From Sphingobacterium puteale (GTDB taxonomy: Bacteria > Bacteroidota > Bacteroidia > Sphingobacteriales > Sphingobacteriaceae), in NCBI RefSeq assembly GCF_003627955.1, contig NZ_RBWS01000005.1:310001-374000 (forward strand): a DNA stretch of 64,000 nt, read 5' to 3'. The notes under the pieces were generated by a model. It was not told the origin of the DNA, ran no database searches, and saw nothing but the letters and a program-made list of their open reading frames with translations. The position numbers were made by a program, and so were the translations under genes. Each line of letters begins with the position of its first letter. Position 1 is the first letter of the stretch. This document shows positions 54,624 to 63,888 of the stretch, piece after piece.

Positions 54624-55007
54624 TTAGTGATTTTGAGAAAGCTGATAAAAAAAGTCGTAGATTTCTTTACTACTTTCGAGTTCACATGCGATGAACCTGT
54701 TACTTTTCGGAAAAGAGATTTCAATTCCCGACAGATTGATCCGTTGATAATGGACGATAAAGTAGGCCATTAGCATCCTGAACAAAGCAATAGTAAACTG
54801 CTGTACATCAGTTGTACTGATCGCAGGATTTACCTTTCGCTCCCTATCGAGATAAATCGTCAGGAGCTCGACAATATGATTGCGACAGCTGTCCATGTCG
54901 TAACAGCTCCAGAACTCTTTAATACATGCTACGGGATCATACTCCAAATGATGGATCTCGTACATCGCCATGTCTATAGCGACTAATTTTTGAAAAAGCT
55001 CTCTCAT
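54624..55007 (-). CDS. hypothetical protein, first gene of the second SusC/SusD operon
   Basis: 127 aa, mostly helical, with four Cys (DPVACIKEFWSCYDMDSCRN and RFIACELES). No signal peptide or known domain; I do not recognise it. Similar small proteins occur upstream of TlpA/SusC genes in this group of bacteria. It is 10 bp from the thioredoxin gene. A stem-loop with a T-run lies 64-105 bp upstream, within the likely leader. Confidence 0.55.
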   Translation of the reverse strand: MRELFQKLVAIDMAMYEIHHLEYDPVACIKEFWSCYDMDSCRNHIVELLTIYLDRERKVNPAISTTDVQQFTIALFRMLMAYFIVHYQRINLSGIEISFPKSNRFIACELESSKEIYDFFYQLSQNH

Positions 55008-55938
55008 TTTTTTGGCTTTTGAGGGTGTGTGACGGTTTAGGCCCTTGGAAAAAAGGACAAAAAAACACCTTATTGGGTCAAAAGGCCCAATATCACACTG
55101 TTAAAAAATTTAATTAACTAAACCTCAGAATGCCGTTTTACTCTTTATTACTCGGTTATATATATGGTTCGTCACGGGCATCCATACTTAGAAAGAACCG
55201 ACCCTTTTGTTGTATTACAACAATATATTGGATAGAAATTTGTCCTCAACGAAAAATTTGACTAAATTTAAGCTGCGAAACAATTATTTAGTACAAGCCA
55301 TCTTCATTGCCTTTTTTCTCTATTTATATATTGATGTAAGGGTCGGTGGCAGACACGCAAAGGGGAATTTGGCTATTCTTATGAATAGACGGTACCGAGC
55401 CATTTTTATTGGCTCCTCTCTTTTTGCGCACTGTGTATTATAATTGTGTCTAATCAGGCGCCCTGATTAAGTTTTTGAAATGCTGCTTGACGGAATACCG
55501 AATGAATTGAGACGGGACTCGGTACCACTGGAATAAAGTTTTATTTAACATCGTTATCATAATTTATCTGGATATGATGAACGTCGTTATCTGATGAGTA
55601 CCGTTTACTTGTTTAGGTTAGCTAAGCAAGGAGCGGTTTCACACTTTGAACCCAGGGGAGCTAACCCTTGTCACCTCTACATCTGCAAGAGATTTCGAAA
55701 TGACATCGCCAAAGCTACACGTGAAACCGCTCGCATGCCGCATATATCAAAAGTATTAAAACTTTCTGAACACACAAAAGCATGGAGCGATCTACACGGG
55801 TTCTCTCGGCGAATTTTTAGCTCTGTTCGGGTACGAGAAAACGTCGTTCATCAAGGTTATTTACCTCGAATATTAAATCGTCCATACAAATATAACAATA
55901 AATATTAAGTGTGGCAATAAAACCACAAAATATATTTT
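55008..55938. other. 931-bp gap at the boundary of the A+T-rich island
   Basis: No convincing gene. It holds the stem-loop at 55071-55092 and two terminator-like hairpins on the plus strand: GAGCCA/TGGCTC (55397-55415) followed by CTCTTTTT, and TAATCAGG-CGC-CCTGATTA (55451-55469) followed by AGTTTTT. Two open frames (55207-55443 and 55594-55908) do not look coding. Base composition becomes clearly more A+T-rich to the right from about 55.9 kb. No tRNA or direct-repeat attachment site was recognised. Confidence 0.5.
55071..55092 (-). terminator. stem-loop with T-run in the leader of the second SusC/SusD operon (possible attenuator)
   Basis: On the minus strand TATTGGGCC-TTTT-GACCCAATA (9-bp stem with one G-T pair) is followed within 5 nt by a run of seven T and then another run of T. 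No minus-strand gene lies upstream before it, so it either stops read-through from the right or acts as a leader attenuator. Confidence 0.5.
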
Positions 55939-56184
55939 ATGAAAAAGAATAAACATTCGAAAATATACAAGGCTATTGGCAAGAATCTTAAGAGAAGAAG
56001 ACTAGAATTGGATTTAACGCAAGAAAAACTAGCAGATAAGATACCCAAAATGGATAGGTCAAAAATTAGCGATATGGAGAATGGAAAGGAAGATTTTGTA
56101 TTTTCTAAATTATTAGATCTTTGTGACGCTTTGGATTTAACTGTACTTGATGCCTTGAAAGAAGAGGAAGATCAAAAAGGATAA
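55939..56184 (+). CDS. XRE-family helix-turn-helix regulator
   Basis: 81 aa, a single HTH domain: IGKNLKRRRLELDLTQEKLA, then DKIPKMDRSKISDMENGKED and FSKLLDLCDALDLTV. First gene of the A+T-rich island, 3 bp before a second HTH gene. It probably controls the defence genes downstream. Confidence 0.85.
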   Translation: MKKNKHSKIYKAIGKNLKRRRLELDLTQEKLADKIPKMDRSKISDMENGKEDFVFSKLLDLCDALDLTVLDALKEEEDQKG

Positions 56185-56187
56185 ATT

Positions 56188-56643
56188 GTGAATCATAGAA
56201 TAGATAACTATATCAAAGAGAGAGTACAAAAATTGGGTTGGGAAGATAAAAATTTGGTTGAAAAATCAGCCTTGTCTAAAGGTCAAATTAGTAAACTTAA
56301 AAATGGTCATGTGGAGCGTTTAACCGCTGAAGTATTTTACAAAATATATAAAGCTTTCGATGATTCCTGTTCCAAAGCGACCAAAGTCGTTTACCCCGAT
56401 TTGAACCTCAAGCTAGATAAATATGTACCGAAAGCGCGTAACGAATTTGGAAAGTTCATGAGTCAATTTGAGACAGTCAAAAATTCTCCTGAGGAAATAG
56501 CAACGAAAACCAGACTTGACGAAAATAGATTGAAAGATTTATATTTCCGGAAGGCGGCGCTTGAAGCATATGAATTTCTTTTAATAGAAAAGGCTGTAGG
56601 TAAAAAACAGGGAGAATTATTTGATGAGTTTTTTGGGAAGTAA
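56188..56643 (+). CDS. second XRE-like helix-turn-helix protein
   Basis: 151 aa from a GTG, 3 bp after the first regulator. The N-terminal HTH reads KLGWEDKNLVEKSALSKGQI, SKLKNGHVERLTAEVFYKIY. The C-terminal half has a second HTH-like stretch (SPEEIATKTRLDENRLKDLY) and a helical end. It may work with the 81-aa regulator as a control pair for the Gabija genes. No enzyme motif is seen. Confidence 0.75.
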   Translation: MNHRIDNYIKERVQKLGWEDKNLVEKSALSKGQISKLKNGHVERLTAEVFYKIYKAFDDSCSKATKVVYPDLNLKLDKYVPKARNEFGKFMSQFETVKNSPEEIATKTRLDENRLKDLYFRKAALEAYEFLLIEKAVGKKQGELFDEFFGK

Positions 56644-56660
56644 GACATACCTCTTAATGG

Positions 56661-57035
56661 ATGAAGTTAACAAACGCAAAATTAATCGCTAAAGTCAAGG
56701 CACCTTTAAAAAAATTAGGATATATATTTTTTAAAGAACCCATTTCTAGTGCGCAGGGATTTTTTTCAAAGAAGCTAGATAATGGTTTCTACTTGACGCT
56801 AGGTTTAACCATTTCCAGATATATCGAGAGCAATTTTACTGGAACTTTTTATTATTCCAAAACAACCCGATGGGCAGCTGTTTGGGATGACATCCCGGAA
56901 GAAAGTTATATACGACCAGGCTCCTTAATGTCAACAGAGGAACGAAAACTTTATTTTGACACGGACAATGAACAATTACGCGATTATTGGTGGGATGCTT
57001 TTGAGGATTCGTCAGTCGCTTCTTTTATTATGTAA
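56661..57035 (+). CDS. hypothetical protein preceding the Gabija genes
   Basis: 124 aa, cytoplasmic. The pattern LKKLGYIFFKEPISSAQGFF, LTLGLTISRY and a C-terminus rich in Asp, Trp and Tyr (LRDYWWDAFEDSSVASF) has a look of DUF4304-like proteins, but I do not assign a family. It is 17 bp after the HTH gene and 81 bp before gajA, so it may be part of the same transcript. Function unknown; an accessory role in defence is possible. Confidence 0.6.
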   Translation: MKLTNAKLIAKVKAPLKKLGYIFFKEPISSAQGFFSKKLDNGFYLTLGLTISRYIESNFTGTFYYSKTTRWAAVWDDIPEESYIRPGSLMSTEERKLYFDTDNEQLRDYWWDAFEDSSVASFIM

Positions 57036-57116
57036 AATAAAATATCTCAATTACGACTAAAGATTCTAGTTCAAACTTAATGAAATTATTAATTTAAAAG
57101 AGCCAAAGACCATTTT

Positions 57117-59246
57117 ATGTTTATATCAAAGTTAGGAATTCAAAATTTCCGAAATTTCAAAAATGTCAGTTTAAATTTCCAAAAGGGTGTCAATACAATA
57201 ATTGGCGAAAATGGATCAGGAAAAACCAATATTCTATATGCATTAAGATTATTAATTGATGAAAATCTCCCAAGAAATATCAGATTTTATGAAACAGATT
57301 TTAATAGATCTTTAAAACAATGGCAGGGGCATTGGATAATAATTCAAATTGAATTCTCTGAGTTGGATGTAAGTGAGGAGGCACAAGCCATTGCTATGCA
57401 TAAAGTTGGTGCGATGGATGAATATGATTTTACAAAAGGAAGTTATTCTTTGATCTTTCGTCCGAGAGAAAATAAAAGAAGAGAATTATATGAATGTGCT
57501 TTAAGATTGGGAACCAAAGAAGATTTAAATGCAATCCTTACATCTATTACATTGAATGACTATGAACTAACATATCGAGGTCGAGGAAATACTGATTTAT
57601 CTCTTGAGGAAAATTATCTTAAATATGTGGGTGATTTTGAAAATATAATATTTCCTAATCCTGATGATGAATTAGAAGATATTTTTGGAGTCCGATTATA
57701 TGGATTTTCGATTCCAAATGAGCTTTCATGCACTTTTATAAAAGCTTTAAGGGATGTTGAAGCAGATCTTCGCTCTTATAAAGATAATCCTTTATTGAGT
57801 CTATTAAGAGGTAAAGAAAAAAGTATTGATGTTATCCAAAAAGATAGTATCATAAAGAAAGTAATCGATTTAAACGATGAGATTACGAAATTAGACGAAA
57901 TTAAAGACATCTCAAACGGCATTTCTAATAGCATTAAGCAAACAGTTGGAGATACTTATGCCCCCAATATTGAAATTAAGTCTGAGGTTCCAGCGGAAAT
58001 GGAACGCTTATTACAATCTTTAAAACTATGGGTAGGCGAATCAGACGAACCCGATCACAAAGGACGTGTAAGCGAATTAAGCCTAGGAGGAGCAAACCTT
58101 ATCTATCTATCTCTGAAATTACTAGAATATGAAAAGGTAAAAGTCTTGAACAAAATTGCGAATTTCCTGTTAATAGAAGAACCAGAAGCTCATATACATA
58201 CACATATACAAAAAACACTCTTTGATAAACTTCATAGTCATAATACGCAAGTAATCATTTCTACACATTCAACACATATTTCATCAGTAAGTAAAATTAG
58301 CTCAGTTAATATATTAAGCCGATCAAATAATAAAGCCCTAGTATTTACCCCTTCTAATGGACTAGAGCATTCTCAAATCGTAGCACTTGAAAGATATTTA
58401 GATGCAGTTAGAACCAATCTTTTATTTGCTAAGGGGATAATCTTAGTCGAAGGGGATGCTGAACAAATATTGATACCAGTTCTTTTTAAAAAAGTATTTG
58501 GCATTTCTCTTGATGAAATTGGAGTAAGCCTAATAAATATAGGAAGTACAGGATTTCAAAACATTGCTAGCTTGTTTCATGATAAACGTGTTAGAAAAAA
58601 CTGCGCAATCATAACTGATCTTGACACCTCAATTCTAGAACTTCCTGAAAATCCAAATGATGACAATAAAGAAGAAGAAAATTGTAGAAACTCCCAAATA
58701 TCTGGGCTTCAAAGACAAAAGTTACTTGAAGAATTTTGTAGGGGAAACAACTGGGTAAAAACTTTTTACGGCAATTATACTTTTGAAGTTGAGTTTGTTA
58801 GTGCTGGCAATCGATATGAAGTGATGAAATTAGTAAACGACCAATATCAACGAGAGCCCGATAGAGATAGAATAATCGAACTAATAGAGAACGAGGCAGT
58901 TAGTGTCTATGGTAAAGAAGTTTTAAGACTAGCTAATCATTTTAAGAAAGGATGGTTTGCATTGATGTTGGAAGAACATATAGATCATTTAACTTATATC
59001 CCTTTATATATCTTGAGGGCAATTACATTTGCAAGTCCCCATATTAACAATCAGACCTTGTATAATATAGCGAGAAATAGGCTAGAGAGACTTAAACGGA
59101 AAACGATTGCGTCCGATAAAAATAATTACGACATTATTCTCCATCAATTTGAATCCTTTCCAAGTATAAAAGAAGCAATAGATTTTTATTCGACGCAACT
59201 TCCGAATGATCAATTGAGCCTATTTATAAAAACACTAAAATTGTAA
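57117..59246 (+). CDS. gajA: GajA-like OLD-family ATPase/TOPRIM nuclease (Gabija)
   Basis: 709 aa. N-terminal SMC/ABC-type ATPase: LGIQNFRNFKNVSLNFQKG, Walker A GENGSGKTN (30-38), signature ELSLGGANLIYLSLKLLEYE (about 320-340), Walker B FLLIEEPEAHIHTHIQ (about 347-362) and the H-loop STHSTHISS. The C-terminal TOPRIM domain has ILVEGDAEQILIPVLF (about 438-455) and the metal-binding Asp pair in AIITDLDTS (about 500). In Gabija, GajA is a DNA-nicking nuclease that forms a complex with GajB and responds to phage-induced loss of nucleotides. It is longer than the best-known GajA (about 580 aa), with extra residues in the C-terminal part. It is followed after 4 bp by the helicase gene. Confidence 0.88.
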   Translation: MFISKLGIQNFRNFKNVSLNFQKGVNTIIGENGSGKTNILYALRLLIDENLPRNIRFYETDFNRSLKQWQGHWIIIQIEFSELDVSEEAQAIAMHKVGAMDEYDFTKGSYSLIFRPRENKRRELYECALRLGTKEDLNAILTSITLNDYELTYRGRGNTDLSLEENYLKYVGDFENIIFPNPDDELEDIFGVRLYGFSIPNELSCTFIKALRDVEADLRSYKDNPLLSLLRGKEKSIDVIQKDSIIKKVIDLNDEITKLDEIKDISNGISNSIKQTVGDTYAPNIEIKSEVPAEMERLLQSLKLWVGESDEPDHKGRVSELSLGGANLIYLSLKLLEYEKVKVLNKIANFLLIEEPEAHIHTHIQKTLFDKLHSHNTQVIISTHSTHISSVSKISSVNILSRSNNKALVFTPSNGLEHSQIVALERYLDAVRTNLLFAKGIILVEGDAEQILIPVLFKKVFGISLDEIGVSLINIGSTGFQNIASLFHDKRVRKNCAIITDLDTSILELPENPNDDNKEEENCRNSQISGLQRQKLLEEFCRGNNWVKTFYGNYTFEVEFVSAGNRYEVMKLVNDQYQREPDRDRIIELIENEAVSVYGKEVLRLANHFKKGWFALMLEEHIDHLTYIPLYILRAITFASPHINNQTLYNIARNRLERLKRKTIASDKNNYDIILHQFESFPSIKEAIDFYSTQLPNDQLSLFIKTLKL

Positions 59247-59250
59247 AGAT

Positions 59251-60999
59251 ATGTTAGATGGTTTAAATCCACTTCAGAGAGAGGCTGTTTTAGCACCTGG
59301 TCATATATTATTAACTGCGTGTCCGGGTAGTGGCAAAACTAGAGTATTAGCTCATAAAGTTGCATATGAACTAGAGAAAGTCAAGGAGAGTAAAAAAATA
59401 ATAGTTGCACTTACCTTTACTAATAGAGCTGCAGAGGAAATAAAAAAAAGGCTACTAAAAATGGATGTAAGTCCAAAGAATTTATGGGCAGGAACAATTC
59501 ATTCTTTTTGTCTGGAATGGATACTCCGACCATATGCAGGTTATATAAATGAAATAAAAAACGGATTTGTAATTGCTGATGAATACAAATCCGAAGAATT
59601 GATTTCTACATTAAAGGAAACGCATGGTTTTAACAATTGGACGAGATTAACTACGAGAAGAAACTGCGATGGTTCGTTCGCTGAGCCAAATATACTATTA
59701 CATGATATATTGACTGAATATCATAAAACCCTAACTGATCAGAAGTTAATTGACTTCGATTTAATTCTGTACTATTCGTACAAAGTTTTAATTGACTATC
59801 CCAAAATTGGAAAGACTTTAAATAATATGTTTCATTTAATAGCAGTAGATGAATACCAAGATACACAGGAATTACAATATGCTATTCTATCAAAAATAAT
59901 AAAGGTCCCCAATAACAAAACTTTGGTGTTCATGGTCGGTGACAAAGACCAAGCTATTTATGGTTCTTTAGGAGGTGTCGCAAAATCGGTGCAAGAAATA
60001 AGTAACCAGTTTGGTCATATTGCAATCTCCGAATATGAATTGTCAGGAAATTACCGAAGCTCACAAAGGGTAATAGAATACTATAGACATTATCAAAGTT
60101 CCGATATTATTATAGAATCGTTATGTGAACATGCTCATGAGCGAGGATTGATTACATTCAACAAAAATATTGATAAAGATAACTTAGGTAAATATATCGC
60201 TGATATCATTCAACAGAATCTTGACAATGGTGTACCCGAAAGTGAGATTTGTGTTTTAGCTCCTCAATGGTGGTTAGTTATACCAATGGGACGAAAATTA
60301 AAAGGATTATTACCAAAAGTAAATTTTGATGCTATTGGTTTGTCTCCATTAGCAAAAAATAAAGAAAATATTTGGTTTAAAGTAGCTCGATTATTCCTCG
60401 TTGATCCTTCACCTAAAATGTACTTTGTGCGAGGACGATGGGTTGTGGAGCTAATAAATGAACTAGAAAGTTTAGGCGTTATCTTCCTACAAGACAATAA
60501 CAAAAAACCAAAAGCCTTATTAAAAATTATTAATTCGATTTCATCAGATAAAGATGATGGATTATTATATCTTGAAGATTGCTTCAATACGTTTTTAGTC
60601 CACTTAAACATAGAAATCGAAAATCATCCGACTTTAGAACTTCATTGGCAATACTTCTTTGAAAGCTCTAAGAAACGACTCGAAAATCCAGAATTTGATT
60701 ATGCCAAGGATATTTTGAGTTTTAAACGTTTATTTAGTCATTCTTCCGGAGTGGTAGTAAATACTTGCCATGGGATCAAAGGAGAAGAATTTCATACCGT
60801 GATTGCATTTGGACTATTAGATGGTTATATCCCTCATGCTTCTGACCTAGACCCAATAGATGCTTCGAGAAAACTTCTATATGTAATCTGCTCACGTTCA
60901 AAGAAGCACTTACACCTAATTTCTGAAAAAAGAATAAGATATCGTCAACAAATGGTCGTTTCAACTAATTTAAGAGATCTAAATTATTTCTATGATTAG
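59251..60999 (+). CDS. gajB: GajB-like UvrD/PcrA-family helicase (Gabija)
   Basis: 582 aa. All superfamily-1A motifs can be read: LNPLQREAVLAPG (Q motif), ACPGSGKTRVLAHKVA (Walker A), ALTFTNRAAEEIKKR (Ia), LIAVDEYQDTQELQ (II), VMVGDKDQAIYGSLGG (III), SGNYRSSQRVI (IV), VVNTCHGIKGEEFHTVIAFG (V) and KLLYVICSRSKKHLHL (VI). The protein is shorter than full PcrA (about 720), as usual for GajB. Four bp separate it from gajA; this ordered pair is the definition of a Gabija system or class 2 OLD locus. Confidence 0.88.
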   Translation: MLDGLNPLQREAVLAPGHILLTACPGSGKTRVLAHKVAYELEKVKESKKIIVALTFTNRAAEEIKKRLLKMDVSPKNLWAGTIHSFCLEWILRPYAGYINEIKNGFVIADEYKSEELISTLKETHGFNNWTRLTTRRNCDGSFAEPNILLHDILTEYHKTLTDQKLIDFDLILYYSYKVLIDYPKIGKTLNNMFHLIAVDEYQDTQELQYAILSKIIKVPNNKTLVFMVGDKDQAIYGSLGGVAKSVQEISNQFGHIAISEYELSGNYRSSQRVIEYYRHYQSSDIIIESLCEHAHERGLITFNKNIDKDNLGKYIADIIQQNLDNGVPESEICVLAPQWWLVIPMGRKLKGLLPKVNFDAIGLSPLAKNKENIWFKVARLFLVDPSPKMYFVRGRWVVELINELESLGVIFLQDNNKKPKALLKIINSISSDKDDGLLYLEDCFNTFLVHLNIEIENHPTLELHWQYFFESSKKRLENPEFDYAKDILSFKRLFSHSSGVVVNTCHGIKGEEFHTVIAFGLLDGYIPHASDLDPIDASRKLLYVICSRSKKHLHLISEKRIRYRQQMVVSTNLRDLNYFYD

Positions 61000-61364
61000 T
61001 ACGTTCATAAATGTATCCGTATACTTGTCGCTTTAAATACAGAGATATGGCCAACAAACTTGATCCGATGAGCTTAAAACAAATACAGTTTTGAAATATT
61101 GGGTAAATACCCTTTATCAATAATCAGAAATCCCTGAAAGAGAAAAAAAATCACTAAGTTTGAAGAATCAATATAATATATTGGCTACATAATGTGGTTT
61201 GTTTCATTCCTAGGCTAATTGTTTATAGCTCGAACGAATAGTTTAATTTCATCGCAATATCCATAATAATCCAGTTTTCTTTTATGATCTTATGCCATAA
61301 TAAGATATTGGAAATTAAACAGATAGCAGTATAAGAATTAAAATATCAAAGGTATACACAAGAA
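61000..61364. other. 365-bp A+T-rich gap between Gabija and restriction-modification genes
   Basis: No gene, strong hairpin or repeat was seen. It probably contains the promoter for the restriction-modification pair. Confidence 0.4.
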
Positions 61365-62279
61365 ATGAATATAGAGAAAGATATAAAGAATAATAAAGAG
61401 GAAATACTTGCATATTTCAGAGATCGATCCAGCGAGTTTTTAACACAAATAAAAGCTCAATTTTCTGATACCGAATTTAGTAAACGTGCAAGCGCTATCA
61501 ACCGCGCATTAAATCAGACGAAAGACAATCTGATTACCACTTTATTACAGAAAGCAGAAAAAGAGCAATGGACAAATCAAGATAAATTAGAAGCAATTCT
61601 GATGATAACTTATTGCAATATTGTTGTGATGATTGAAAGTCGTAATTCAGTAAGACCTTATGAATATATGGACTTTTCGAGAAGAGTGGGAGAACTTTGG
61701 GATCCATTTTGTAAACTATGTTTTTATTATCCAATAAATGACATATCTTTATTCATACCACCTCTATTTTCTGAAGTAAAGAAAAAGTTAGCAAATGAAA
61801 TTATAATATATATTGATAACCTAAACATTTCAGAAATAGAAAAACAAGAGCTTAAAACTTATTATGATAAAGTTTGGAGCTTAGTAACATCCGGCGAAAT
61901 TCAATTAGAGTTAGATCTACACTTCAGTTATAATAATCAGAAGTATGTTGTCGATTTCAAAAGTGGATTTGGCTCAAATGAAAAAGGAAATACCAATAGG
62001 CTTTTATTGGTTGCCACGATCTATCAAAATCTTGAAGATAATTATAAATGTTTACTTTTTGTAAGGGCGGAAGAAAATAATAGCTATTTCAATCGGTTAA
62101 AAAATTCTAGAATTTGGGAGGCTTATAGTGGAAATGAAGCCTATGAAAAAATCAAAGAATATTCCGGTTATAATTTAAAAAATTGGACAGAGACTAACAT
62201 TGATTGGGCTAATGATTTCAATGCTGAAACAACGCAACACCTGACCGAAAAAAATCTTTTACAATATTTGCTTTGGTAA
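61365..62279 (+). CDS. putative type II restriction endonuclease (PD-(D/E)XK-like)
   Basis: 304 aa. The C-terminal half has a nuclease-like core: EIQLELDLHFSYNNQKYVV, then VDFKSGFGSNEKGNTNRLLL (Asp197, Lys199). The Glu/Asp before and the Asp-x-Lys after fit the PD-(D/E)XK fold, though the exact metal ligands need modelling. The N-terminal half is helical. Its stop overlaps the methyltransferase start by one base (TAATG), the typical linkage of a restriction enzyme and its modification partner. Family not recognised further. Confidence 0.65.
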   Translation: MNIEKDIKNNKEEILAYFRDRSSEFLTQIKAQFSDTEFSKRASAINRALNQTKDNLITTLLQKAEKEQWTNQDKLEAILMITYCNIVVMIESRNSVRPYEYMDFSRRVGELWDPFCKLCFYYPINDISLFIPPLFSEVKKKLANEIIIYIDNLNISEIEKQELKTYYDKVWSLVTSGEIQLELDLHFSYNNQKYVVDFKSGFGSNEKGNTNRLLLVATIYQNLEDNYKCLLFVRAEENNSYFNRLKNSRIWEAYSGNEAYEKIKEYSGYNLKNWTETNIDWANDFNAETTQHLTEKNLLQYLLW

Positions 62280-63787
62280 TGGTTAGTGAGAAAAAAAAAT
62301 ATCAGGCGTATTATACTAAATCTACGCCTATCGTTGAGTATATGATAAATCAATTATCGTTGCAACCACTAGATAAAATATTTGAACCTTGCGGTGGCGA
62401 TGGGGTATTTATTGAATCTATTCTTGACAAAAATGAATTTGCACAAATTGATATTTGTGAACTAAATACGGATTCAGTTAAGATCCTTAATAATAAATTT
62501 TCTGAATTCCCTAACGTTAAAATCAGGGAATGTGATACGCTATTAGATTCTGAGCTAAATTTGAAATCCCGCTTCGGTGGAGTTTATGATAAAATCATTG
62601 CCAATCCTCCTTACGGTGCTTGGCAAGAGCATGAAAAAAGGACTACTCTAAAAAAAATGTATCCTTCACTGTATGCAAAAGAAAGCTACGGATTGTTTTT
62701 ATATAGATGTATTGAACTATTAAAAGAAGGTGGTGTTCTATCTTTTATAATTCCGGATACATTTTTAAATCTGCATATGCATAAAGAGTTGCGAAATCAT
62801 ATTTTGAATCGAACTCAAATATTGGATTTAGTCTTATTTCCCTCCTCATTTTTTCCGGGAGTGAACTTTGGTTATGCTAACCTTTCTATAATTACTTTAA
62901 AAAAGAATAACAATAATACGGAATGTTTAAAAAATTCCTTCACTGTTATCAGTGGTTTTGACGATGTTAGCCAATTAAGCAATGTTGATAATAAATTTTT
63001 AAAAACTTACTCATTTAATCAAAAGGATATCTATAACAATCCTGATCATGCTTTTTTAGTCACAGAGAACAATAACATCCTAAAATTAATAAATCAATCA
63101 AAATTTAAGATCGGAGATATTGCTGACTGTGTTACAGGATTTTATTCAGGTAATGATAAGGAATTTTTACAGGTCATAAGTCCAGAAATAAAGAATAGCA
63201 AAAACTATAAATTGGTAAAAATCGAGACAATAAATAGGGATTATAAAAACAACTCTAACATTCTAAACGGAATTCTAGGTGATCAACATTTCGTTCCTAT
63301 AGTAAAAGGTGGAAATATCAAATACCTAAAGCAAGAAAGTTGGTTTATGAATTGGAGCAATACAGCTATTCAACATTATAAGGCAGACAAAAAAGCAAGA
63401 TTTCAAAATCCTAAATATTATTTCAGATTTGGAATTGGAGTACCAATGATCAGTTCATCGAATATTACTGCATCATTGATTGAACATAAATTATTTGATC
63501 AAAGTATTGTTGGAGTTTTTCCTAAAGATGAAAATCTGACTTACTATTTATTGGCTTTCTTCAATTCACCAACTTGCAATAAATTAATACGAACCATTAA
63601 CCCATCGGCAAATAATCCTGCAAATTACATCAAAAAAATTCCCTTTATCACTCCTAAAAAAACAATTTTAGAATTTATAACTGAAAAAACAAAAGGTATA
63701 ATTGATGAAATTAGAGAAACAGGAAACTATAACAAAAGTGACGAGTTAGAAATTCAGAGTATAATTGAAAAAATTTATAAAGTTTAG
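62279..63787 (+). CDS. N6-adenine DNA methyltransferase (TaqI/Eco57I-like)
   Basis: 502 aa from the ATG at 62279. Motif I is KIFEPCGGDGVFIESIL, motif IV is IIANPPYGAWQ (NPPY), and an N-terminal motif X-like AYYTKSTPIVEYM precedes motif I, the order of gamma-class N6-adenine methylases. The C-terminal about 230 residues are a TaqI-C-like target-recognition domain with ILGDQHFVPIVKGGNIKYLK and RFGIGVPMISSSNI. It protects host DNA from the enzyme encoded just upstream. The EPCGGDG form of motif I differs from the usual DPACGSG. Confidence 0.88.
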   Translation: MVSEKKKYQAYYTKSTPIVEYMINQLSLQPLDKIFEPCGGDGVFIESILDKNEFAQIDICELNTDSVKILNNKFSEFPNVKIRECDTLLDSELNLKSRFGGVYDKIIANPPYGAWQEHEKRTTLKKMYPSLYAKESYGLFLYRCIELLKEGGVLSFIIPDTFLNLHMHKELRNHILNRTQILDLVLFPSSFFPGVNFGYANLSIITLKKNNNNTECLKNSFTVISGFDDVSQLSNVDNKFLKTYSFNQKDIYNNPDHAFLVTENNNILKLINQSKFKIGDIADCVTGFYSGNDKEFLQVISPEIKNSKNYKLVKIETINRDYKNNSNILNGILGDQHFVPIVKGGNIKYLKQESWFMNWSNTAIQHYKADKKARFQNPKYYFRFGIGVPMISSSNITASLIEHKLFDQSIVGVFPKDENLTYYLLAFFNSPTCNKLIRTINPSANNPANYIKKIPFITPKKTILEFITEKTKGIIDEIRETGNYNKSDELEIQSIIEKIYKV

Positions 63788-63792
63788 GTGAA

Positions 63793-63827
63793 AAATAAAA
63801 GGGGACAAATACCGTTCCCTTTTATTT
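63793..63827 (+). terminator. terminator hairpin after the methyltransferase gene
   Basis: AAATAAAAGGG (63793-63803) and CCCTTTTATTT (63817-63827) form a perfect 11-bp stem with a 13-nt loop. It lies 6 bp after the methyltransferase stop, and faces a convergent partial gene. Confidence 0.75.
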
Positions 63828-63888
63828 CGTTTAGAGTTTAGAGTTCAGACAACATATTTTATTATACTAGATGTTCTTAACAATGACT

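Noticed and set aside
55207..55443. 78-codon open frame on the plus strand
   Set aside because: It has a hydrophobic stretch but contains a terminator-like hairpin inside the frame (55397-55415), and its residue content does not resemble a protein family.
55615..55700. Possible tRNA-like sequence (GAACCCAGGGGAGCTAACCC region)
   Set aside because: No cloverleaf with proper acceptor and T-arm could be folded by eye.
55594..55908. 104-codon open frame on the plus strand
   Set aside because: Rich in Arg/His with no domain pattern and no neighbour link; more likely chance in the island border.
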